This document shows, piece by piece, positions 43,384 to 49,468 of a stretch of DNA of 64,000 nucleotides. The stretch is from positions 744,001 through 808,000 of the forward strand of contig NZ_CP021978.1 of NCBI RefSeq assembly GCF_004803895.1, read 5' to 3'. Made by a program: the position numbers and the translations under genes. A model generated the notes under the pieces. It made no database searches. It saw only the letters and a program-made list of their open reading frames with translations, and had not been told where the DNA came from. Source of the stretch: Streptomyces hawaiiensis. Lineage in GTDB: Bacteria; Actinomycetota; Actinomycetes; Streptomycetales; Streptomycetaceae. Every line of letters begins with the position of its first letter. Position 1 is the first letter of the stretch.

Positions 43384-44520
43384 TCAGGCGGTGATGCGGC
43401 CGAGCGTGCTGATGAAGTCGATGGGCTGGGAGGAGGTGCCGTCCAGCGCCAGGTCGGCGGCGACGTCCCCGAAGGCGGGCGAGAGCTTGAAGCCGTGGCC
43501 GGAGAAGCCCGCGAGCAGTACGACGTTGTCGGCGCCGGGCAGCGGGCCGATCAGCGGGCGGCTGCTCTCGGTGTAGCCCTCCATGTAGACGGCCAGGCGG
43601 GTCGGGTCCGGGTGCAGGTCCGGCAGGTGGCGGCGGATCTGCTCGGTGAAGATGTCCAGCTCCTCCGGCTGGACGGTGCGGTCCAGCGCGTTGGGGTCGC
43701 CGGCGGGCTCGTGCAGCGCGCGGGACAGTCCGAGCTTGACGGAGACGCCGTCCGGGGAGGGCAGTCCGTAGCAGTGCGTGGGGGTGGTGCGGATGAACGC
43801 GGGGCGCTCCTCGCCGAACCAGGCGTCGGTGGTGGGGACGTACCAGGCGCTGATCAGGCGGCGGATGTCCACTTCCCACGGCAGGTCGGGAAGCAGGTCG
43901 TTCACCCAGGGGCCGACGGTGACGACGACCGCGTCGAAGTGCTCGCTGCCGGCGTCGGTGCGTACCTCCACCCCGCCGCCTGCCGGAGTGATCTCACGCA
44001 CCGGCGTGTAGCGCTCGATACGGGCACCCAGCTGCTCGGCGCGCCGGGCCGCGGTCTGGACGGTCAGCTCGGGCCTGATGAAGCCGGCGCGGCGGTCGAG
44101 CACGGCCGCGTCGCCGTCCTCCAGCCGGTACTGCGGGAAGCGCTTGGCCATGGCCTCGGCGTCGAGCACCTCGTGGTCGAGGCCGTGCTCGGCGATGGAC
44201 TCCAGGACCGTGGCCATCTGCTGGTGCTCGGTGGACCCCATCAGCAGGCATCCGGTCAGGCGCCGCAGCTCGCGGCCGGTCTCCTGCTGGAGCTGCCCCC
44301 ACAGGGTGTCGGCGTGCTTGAGGAGCGGGACGTACCGGGAGTCCTCGAAGTGCGCGCTGCGGAAGATGCGGGTTTCGCCGCCGGCGGCGCTGCGGTCGTG
44401 GCCGGGGGCGAAGCGGTCGTAGGCGACGACCTCCGCACCACGGGCCGCGAGACGCCAGGCGGCCTGGCTGCCCATGGTTCCCACGCCGACGACGGCGACT
44501 CGCTTCCTGGCAGCTGACAC
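43384..44520 (-). CDS. FAD-dependent oxidase (SolA/sarcosine oxidase-like)
   Basis: Monomeric sarcosine oxidase/N-methyltryptophan oxidase-type flavoprotein (378 aa). KRVAVVGVGTMGSQAAWRLA binds FAD, APGHDRSAAGGETRIFRSA is the diagnostic second motif, and the C-terminus has GFSGHGFKLSPAFG, where related enzymes attach flavin near a Cys. It oxidises a C-N bond in an N-methyl or secondary amine. First gene of the twelve-gene cluster, with a GTG start behind AAAGGAAAG. It faces the IclR gene across a 275-base divergent promoter region. Confidence 0.88.
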   Translation of the reverse strand: MSAARKRVAVVGVGTMGSQAAWRLAARGAEVVAYDRFAPGHDRSAAGGETRIFRSAHFEDSRYVPLLKHADTLWGQLQQETGRELRRLTGCLLMGSTEHQQMATVLESIAEHGLDHEVLDAEAMAKRFPQYRLEDGDAAVLDRRAGFIRPELTVQTAARRAEQLGARIERYTPVREITPAGGGVEVRTDAGSEHFDAVVVTVGPWVNDLLPDLPWEVDIRRLISAWYVPTTDAWFGEERPAFIRTTPTHCYGLPSPDGVSVKLGLSRALHEPAGDPNALDRTVQPEELDIFTEQIRRHLPDLHPDPTRLAVYMEGYTESSRPLIGPLPGADNVVLLAGFSGHGFKLSPAFGDVAADLALDGTSSQPIDFISTLGRITA

Positions 44521-44683
44521 GGGGCTTTCCTTTCGTATCGCCGGGGCGCATGCTGAGCCCCTGCGTGAGGCTGTTCGATTCGAGGTGGTTTCGGGCGGAG
44601 GGGGCGGGTCCTTCGGGGGACCTCGGCTCACGAACGCCCTGTCTCGGAATTCCGGCTGCGTCCTCGGGATCTTCCGGCGAGCC

Positions 44684-44720
44684 GTGCCACATTGTGGAAT
44701 GCTGTGCTAGTATCTGGCAC
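44684..44720. promoter_or_regulatory. Conserved promoter/operator block, copy 1
   Basis: A 37-base block framed by GTGCC and GGCAC inverted arms. It holds the palindrome CCACATTGTGG (44687-44697) and a -10-like TAGTAT (44708-44713). Thirty of its 37 bases recur at 45735-45771. It lies between the divergent oxidase gene and the first IclR gene and is the best candidate binding site for these IclR proteins. The rest of the 275-base gap shows nothing else except the leader ORF. Confidence 0.65.
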
Positions 44721-44754
44721 AGAGAATGACAGCGGCATCCAGGGGAGTCAAGAG

Positions 44755-44781
44755 GTGTCCGCGAGGGAATCTGAGGATTAA
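44755..44781 (+). CDS. Possible leader ORF (8 codons)
   Basis: GTG at 44755 with GGAG seven bases upstream opens a frame reading V-S-A-R-E-S-E-D before TAA, ending 14 bases before the IclR start. Very short, so it may be chance. In the second IclR copy the same leader lacks the start codon. Confidence 0.25.
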   Translation: MSARESED

Positions 44782-44795
44782 CAGGGGGAAACCGG

Positions 44796-45548
44796 ATGGA
44801 AATGAAGAGCGTCACCAGGTCGCTGCGCATCCTGGAGGCGGTCGCCCAGCATCAGCCGGTCACCGTGGGGGAACTGACGAAGCTCTTCGGCCTTCCGAAG
44901 TCGACCGTGCAGCGCACCCTGGTCACGCTGGCCGAGGCCGGCTGGCTGCGGGCCAGCCGCAAGGACACCACCCGCTGGGAGATCGGCGCCCGCGTCCTGG
45001 CCGTACGGCCCGCCGCGCTCCAGGGGTCCAGCCTGTTCGCCGCAGCGCGCGAGCCCATGGTCCGCCTGAGGGACACGGTGAACGAGACGATCCACCTGTC
45101 GGTGCCGGACGCCCTGCAGTGCATGGTCGTCGTCGACCGCGTGGACTGCACTCACGCCGTACGGACGTTCCACACCGTCGGCGACACCTCGCCCCTGCAC
45201 GCCACCGCGACCGGACGCGCCGTCCTGGCCCATCTGCCGAAGCAGGACGTCGAGGAGCTCATCGCGCAGGGACTGGAGCGCTACAGCGACACGACGCCCA
45301 CCGACCCGGACGAACTGCGCGCCGAGCTGGACCGGATCCGCATCGACGGATACGCGGTCAACCGCAACCAGTACCGGCCGGACGTCTGCGCGATCGCCGC
45401 GCCCGTCCTCGACGAGGAGGGCACGCCACTGGCCACCGTGGCCATCTCCATGCCCGACTCGCGCTACGACGCGGACCGGCTGCCCGAGTGGGGCCGCCTG
45501 GTCGCCGACGCCGCCGCGGAGATCACGGGGCGCCGCATGGGCGCCTGA
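44796..45548 (+). CDS. IclR-family regulator, copy 1
   Basis: IclR regulator (250 aa): winged helix-turn-helix at the N-terminus (VTVGELTKLFGLPKSTVQRTL) followed by the GAF-like effector domain from about residue 75 (ETIHLSVPDALQCMVVVDRVD, GDTSPLHATATGRAVLAHLP, GYAVNRNQYRPDVCAIAAPV). It is divergent from the amine-catabolic cluster and probably controls it. About 86% identical by my count to the gene 293 bases downstream, with no length change, so this is a tandem duplication that included the promoter. CAGGGGGAA precedes the ATG. Confidence 0.92.
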   Translation: MEMKSVTRSLRILEAVAQHQPVTVGELTKLFGLPKSTVQRTLVTLAEAGWLRASRKDTTRWEIGARVLAVRPAALQGSSLFAAAREPMVRLRDTVNETIHLSVPDALQCMVVVDRVDCTHAVRTFHTVGDTSPLHATATGRAVLAHLPKQDVEELIAQGLERYSDTTPTDPDELRAELDRIRIDGYAVNRNQYRPDVCAIAAPVLDEEGTPLATVAISMPDSRYDADRLPEWGRLVADAAAEITGRRMGA

Positions 45549-45569
45549 ACAAGCACCTCCGACAAGGGG

Positions 45570-45599
45570 CCGGCCCTCACGCATCAGCGTGGGGGCCGG
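45570..45599 (+). terminator. Terminator after IclR copy 1
   Basis: CCGGCCCTCACGC (45570-45582) pairs with GCGTGGGGGCCGG (45587-45599) apart from one mismatch, loop ATCA, followed by TCCCTTTCTC. Confidence 0.7.
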
Positions 45600-45629
45600 T
45601 CCCTTTCTCACGTCGGGCGGCAGCCGCCG

Positions 45630-45664
45630 CCCTGCGCCCGGCCGGGGAACGGCCGGGCGCAGGG
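45630..45664 (+). terminator. Second tandem hairpin after IclR copy 1
   Basis: A perfect 14-bp stem, CCCTGCGCCCGGCC (45630-45643) with its complement at 45651-45664, and a 7-base loop. It backs up the hairpin at 45570 so that the two IclR genes are insulated. Confidence 0.65.
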
Positions 45665-45734
45665 GGCTGCCCCGCGGGGGCAAGCGCAGTCAGGGCGCTA
45701 CCACCGTCCATCACCGCGGGGGGATCCCGCACGC

Positions 45735-45771
45735 GTGCCGTATTGTGGAACGCCATGCTAGAATCCGGCAC
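45735..45771 (+). promoter_or_regulatory. Conserved promoter/operator block, copy 2
   Basis: Second copy of the 37-base block, with the same GTGCC and GGCAC end arms, the core ATTGTGGAA and a -10-like TAGAAT (45759-45764). The 12-mer GGAGTCAAGAGG lies 31 bases past the -10 in both copies. Differences cluster in the spacer and in one half of the inner palindrome. Confidence 0.65.
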
Positions 45772-45840
45772 GATCATCTCCTCGACTCCGGGAAGGAGTC
45801 AAGAGGCTGAAACCGACGAACGAACACTGACGGGGCCCCG

Positions 45841-46593
45841 ATGGAAATGAAGAGCGTGACCAGGTCGCTGCGCATCCTGGAGGCGGTCGCCCACCACCAG
45901 CCCGTGACGGTGGGCGAGTTGACGAAGCTCTTCGGCCTGCCCAAGTCGACGGTGCAGCGCACGCTGGTCAGCCTGAACGAGGCGGGATGGCTGCGGGCGA
46001 ACCGCCAGGACACCACCCGCTGGGAGATCGGCGCCCGGGTGCTCGCCGTACGTCCGGCGGCGCTTCAGGGCTCGAGTCTGTTCGCGGCGGCGAGGGAGCC
46101 CATGATCCGGCTGCGGGACGCGCTGAACGAGACGATCCACCTGTCGGTGCCGGACGCCTTGCAGTGCATGGTCGTCGTCGACCGGGTGGACTGCGCTCAC
46201 GCGGTGCGGACGTACTACGCGATCGGCGACACCTCGCCCCTGCACGCCACCGCCACCGGGCGCGCGATCCTGGCCCATCTGCCACCCGCCGACGTGGACG
46301 AACTGGTCGCCCAGAGGCTGGAGCGCTACAGCGACGCGACGACGGTCGACCCGGCCGAGCTGCGCGCCGAGCTGAAGCGGGTGCGCACGGACGGCTACGC
46401 CGTCAACCGCAACCAGTACCGCCCCGATGTCTGCGCGATCGCCGCACCCGTCCTCGACGAGAACGGCACACCGCTCGCCTCCGTGGCCGTCTCCATGCCC
46501 GACTCCCGCTACGACGCCGACCGGCTGCCCGAGTGGGGCCGCCTGGTCGCCGACACGGCGTCCGGCATCAGCGACCGCCGACTGGGCGCGTGA
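45841..46593 (+). CDS. IclR-family regulator, copy 2
   Basis: Second IclR regulator (250 aa) with the same domain order as the first. The helix-turn-helix regions are nearly identical (differences at residues 18, 44, 46, 54 and 56 in the first 60), so both should recognise the same or closely similar DNA, while changes in the effector domain (FHTV to YYAI near 125-128, several at 149-175) could alter the ligand. It has its own promoter block and terminators. The genes on its 3' side face the other way. Confidence 0.92.
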   Translation: MEMKSVTRSLRILEAVAHHQPVTVGELTKLFGLPKSTVQRTLVSLNEAGWLRANRQDTTRWEIGARVLAVRPAALQGSSLFAAAREPMIRLRDALNETIHLSVPDALQCMVVVDRVDCAHAVRTYYAIGDTSPLHATATGRAILAHLPPADVDELVAQRLERYSDATTVDPAELRAELKRVRTDGYAVNRNQYRPDVCAIAAPVLDENGTPLASVAVSMPDSRYDADRLPEWGRLVADTASGISDRRLGA

Positions 46594-46613
46594 CGGCCCG
46601 GCACGCATGACAG

Positions 46614-46662
46614 CGCCCCCTGCTGCCGACGGCGGCAGGGGGCGTGACGCGTTCGCGCGTCA
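46614..46662. terminator. Paired hairpins between convergent genes
   Basis: CGCCCCCTGC (46614-46623) pairs with GCAGGGGGCG (46635-46644). Next to it TGACGCG-TTCG-CGCGTCA (46645-46662) is a perfect palindromic hairpin that contains the stop codon of the class V gene. Confidence 0.7.
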
Positions 46663-47844
46663 GGAGCGGCCCGCGCTCTGCTTGTCCACCACCTCCGCGA
46701 GAGCGTCCACGAAGCGGTCGAGCTCGCTCTCACGCAGGTAGATGTGGGGCGACACCCGCATGCCGCTCAGGTGCCGTACCTCCCGGTACTTCACATGCAC
46801 CCGGTGCGCGTCCCGGAGCTCCTGTTCCACGGCTCTGGCGTCCAGGCCGTCGACGGAGAAGAGGCTGACCGCGCCCAGGGTCTCCGTGTCCAGCGGCGTG
46901 TGCAGCCTGAACCCGGGGATCGCGGCGGCGCGCTCCACCCAGTACCGGGTCAGCTCCCGTACGCGCGCGTGGACGGCCCGGGCCCCGATCTCCCGGTGGA
47001 AGCGCGCCGCCGGCAGGATGCCGGCCTGCAGGGCCGAGTTGTACGTGCCGAGGTTCCAGTGGTCGAACTTGTCGACGCGCAACGGCGGCGGATCGAAGGG
47101 GGCCAGCAGGGGCCAGGTGCGGTCGATGACTCCCTCCCTGACGACCAGCATGCCGTTGCCGACCGGCGCGCCCATCCACTTGTGCAGACTGGTGATGAAG
47201 AAGTCGCAGTCCAGGTCACGGAAGCTCACCGGCATCTGTGCGAAGGTCTGGGCGCCGTCCACCACGGTGAGCGTCCCGTTGTCCTTCGCCAGCCGGCACA
47301 GCCGCTTCGCCGGCACGACACGTCCCGTCCAGTGGGACATGTGGGTGATCTGAAGGACACGGGTGCGCGGTGTCAGGACCGCCGCGTACGCCTCGACGAT
47401 CTCGTCGTCGCTGTCCATGAGGTCGTAGTCGGCGGTGACGACCTCGATGCCCTCGCGTTCCTGCCGCTGGAACCAGGCGGCGCGCACGCTCGGGTAGTCC
47501 CAGTGCGAGATCACGACCTGGTCGCCGGCGGCCAGCGGGATACCGAAGATCGCCGTGCACAGGCCCTCGGTGGAGTTCCGGTTCAGCGCGATCTCGCCGG
47601 GGTCGCAGTCGATCAGCTCGGCGAGTTCCGCCTTGGCCTCGGGGAGCGCGAGGTCGAGGTTGCTCCACATGTTGCGGTCGGGGTTCCGGTTGACCAGCCG
47701 GTAGGCGTCGACCGTCGCCTGCTCGACCACCAGGGGCGGCGGGCTGACCGCCGCGTTGTTCAGGTTGAGCAGGGGCTGCTGCTCCGGGTAGGCCGCGCGG
47801 ACGTGCTCCCAGAAATCGTCCTGGCCAGGGGTGGGACTCGCCAT
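46660..47844 (-). CDS. Class V PLP-dependent aminotransferase-fold enzyme
   Basis: PLP enzyme of the isopenicillin N epimerase/cysteine desulfurase-like group (394 aa). LNLNNAAVSPPP at the N-terminus, NRNSTEGLCTAIFGIPL for cofactor phosphate, VVDGAQTFAQMPV with the cofactor Asp, and the Schiff-base Lys in SLHKWMGAPVGNGML. No Cys active site like that of desulfurases is evident, so epimerisation, cleavage or transamination of an amino acid is possible. GGAGAAGAG precedes the ATG at 47844; an ATG at 47865 would add seven residues. Two strong hairpins separate it from the upstream operon. Confidence 0.85.
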   Translation of the reverse strand: MASPTPGQDDFWEHVRAAYPEQQPLLNLNNAAVSPPPLVVEQATVDAYRLVNRNPDRNMWSNLDLALPEAKAELAELIDCDPGEIALNRNSTEGLCTAIFGIPLAAGDQVVISHWDYPSVRAAWFQRQEREGIEVVTADYDLMDSDDEIVEAYAAVLTPRTRVLQITHMSHWTGRVVPAKRLCRLAKDNGTLTVVDGAQTFAQMPVSFRDLDCDFFITSLHKWMGAPVGNGMLVVREGVIDRTWPLLAPFDPPPLRVDKFDHWNLGTYNSALQAGILPAARFHREIGARAVHARVRELTRYWVERAAAIPGFRLHTPLDTETLGAVSLFSVDGLDARAVEQELRDAHRVHVKYREVRHLSGMRVSPHIYLRESELDRFVDALAEVVDKQSAGRS

Positions 47845-47900
47845 GGTGCTCTTCTCCGATGTCATGGGGCCGCCCGTGCGCCGGGCGTGTCGGCTGTGGG

Positions 47901-47981
47901 CCCCGTGCCCGGGCCGGGGGGGAGGCCGGGCACGGGGCGACCCGCGTGCGGCCCGGGGGGAACGGGCCGGGTACGCGGGGG
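47901..47981 (-). terminator. Double hairpin between SSADH and class V genes
   Basis: CCCCGTGCCCGG (47901-47912) and CCGGGCACGGGG (47926-47937) form a perfect 12-bp stem. A second stem CCCGCGT/ACGCGGG with inner GGCCC/GGGCC occupies about 47941-47981. On the minus strand both follow the dehydrogenase stop. The remainder of the 184-base gap shows no clear promoter. Confidence 0.7.
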
Positions 47982-48028
47982 CTTCCCGCGCGATGCGCGA
48001 TGGGGCGTGCCTCAGGGCGGAGACGCCG

Positions 48029-49468
48029 TCATCGCACGGGCACCGCGAGGTACTGGTACTCAAGGAACTCGTCGATCCCGACCCGGCCGCCCTCACGGCC
48101 GAGGCCGGACTGCTTGACCCCGCCGAACGGCGCGGCCGGGTTGGAGACGAGGCCGGTGTTCAGGCCCACCATGCCCACCTCCAGACTCTCGCTGACGCGC
48201 AGCCCGCGGTCCAGACCCTGGGTGAAGACGTAACCGACCAGACCCCAGGGCGTGTCGTTCGCCCGGCGCAGGACCTCGTCCTCGTCGTCGAAGGTGAGGA
48301 TCGCCGCGACGGGGCCGAAGATCTCCGTGTCCATCAGACGGCTGCCGGGGTCGACGTCGGCGAGCACGGTCGGCGGGTAGAAGCAGCCCGGGCCTTCGGG
48401 CGTACGGCCGCCGACGAGCACGCGGGCACCGCGCTCGACGGCGTCGGCGACGAGCTCCGCGACCTTGGCACGTCCGGTGGCGTCGATCAGCGGGCCGACG
48501 TCGACACCGTCCCGGGTGCCGGGGCCGACCACGAGCGCGCCCATCCGCTCGGCGAGCCGCCGGCCGAACTCCTCGGCCACCGACCGGTGCACGAAGAAGC
48601 GGTTCGCGGCGGTGCAGGCCTCGCCCATGTTGCGCATCTTGGCGACCATCGCGCCGTCCACGGCCACGTCCAGGTCGGCGTCGTCGAAGACGATGAACGG
48701 GGCGTTGCCGCCCAGCTCCATCGACGTCCGTACGACGGTGTCGGCGCACTGGGCGAGCAGGATGCGGCCGACACCCGTGGAGCCGGTGAAGGACAGCTTG
48801 CGGATCCGGCCGCCGCGCAGGAGGGGTTCGCAGACCTCTCCGGCGCGGGAGGTGGTGACGACGTTCAGCACACCGTCCGGCAGCCCGGCCTCCTTGAGGA
48901 TCCCGGCCAGGGCGAGGCTGGACAGCGGGGTCTGCGGAGCCGGCTTGAGGATCATCGTGCAGCCGGCCGCGATCGCCGGGCCGATCTTGCGGGTGCCCAT
49001 GGCCAGCGGGAAGTTCCACGGCGTGATCAGCAGGCAGGGGCCGACCGGGCGGCGGGAGAGCAGCATGCGGTTGCGGCCGTCGGGCAGGGTGCCGCAGCCG
49101 CCGTCGATGCGGACGGCTTCCTCGGAGAACCAGCGGAAGAACTCGGCGGCGTAGGCGACCTCTCCCCTGGCCTCGGCGAGCGGCTTGCCCATCTCGGCCG
49201 TCATCAGGTGGGCGAGTTCGTCGGTGCGCTCGATGATGAGCTCGTAGGCGCGGCGCAGGATCTCGCTGCGGGCCCGGGGTGCTGTACGTGCCCACTCGGC
49301 CTGGGCCTGGACGGCGGCCTCCTCGGCGAGCCGGGCGTCCTTGGGGCCCGCGTCGGCGACGTGGCAGAGGATCTCGCCGGTGGCGGGGTCGTCGACGGGC
49401 ATGGTGGTGCCGTCCGCGGCGTCCACCCAGGCACCGCCGATGAACAACTGGTTCAGTACCTCGGTCAT
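48029..49468 (-). CDS. Succinate-semialdehyde dehydrogenase-like ALDH
   Basis: Aldehyde dehydrogenase (479 aa) of the GabD/succinate-semialdehyde type. TPWNFPLAMGTRKIGPA is the substrate and cofactor mark of this subgroup, the catalytic Glu is in MELGGNAPF, the catalytic Cys in NMGEACTAANRF, and PFGGVKQSGLGREGG closes the protein. ATGA overlap with the FAD/Fe-S gene and a GabT-like aminotransferase at the head of the operon support a GABA to succinate route. The other aldehyde dehydrogenase in the window (34529) is clearly distinct. Confidence 0.9.
   Translation of the reverse strand: MTEVLNQLFIGGAWVDAADGTTMPVDDPATGEILCHVADAGPKDARLAEEAAVQAQAEWARTAPRARSEILRRAYELIIERTDELAHLMTAEMGKPLAEARGEVAYAAEFFRWFSEEAVRIDGGCGTLPDGRNRMLLSRRPVGPCLLITPWNFPLAMGTRKIGPAIAAGCTMILKPAPQTPLSSLALAGILKEAGLPDGVLNVVTTSRAGEVCEPLLRGGRIRKLSFTGSTGVGRILLAQCADTVVRTSMELGGNAPFIVFDDADLDVAVDGAMVAKMRNMGEACTAANRFFVHRSVAEEFGRRLAERMGALVVGPGTRDGVDVGPLIDATGRAKVAELVADAVERGARVLVGGRTPEGPGCFYPPTVLADVDPGSRLMDTEIFGPVAAILTFDDEDEVLRRANDTPWGLVGYVFTQGLDRGLRVSESLEVGMVGLNTGLVSNPAAPFGGVKQSGLGREGGRVGIDEFLEYQYLAVPVR

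Noticed and set aside
43040-46608. Minus-strand open frames over the IclR genes and plus-strand frames over the deacylase and oxidase
   Set aside because: All are mirror-image shadows of conserved genes.
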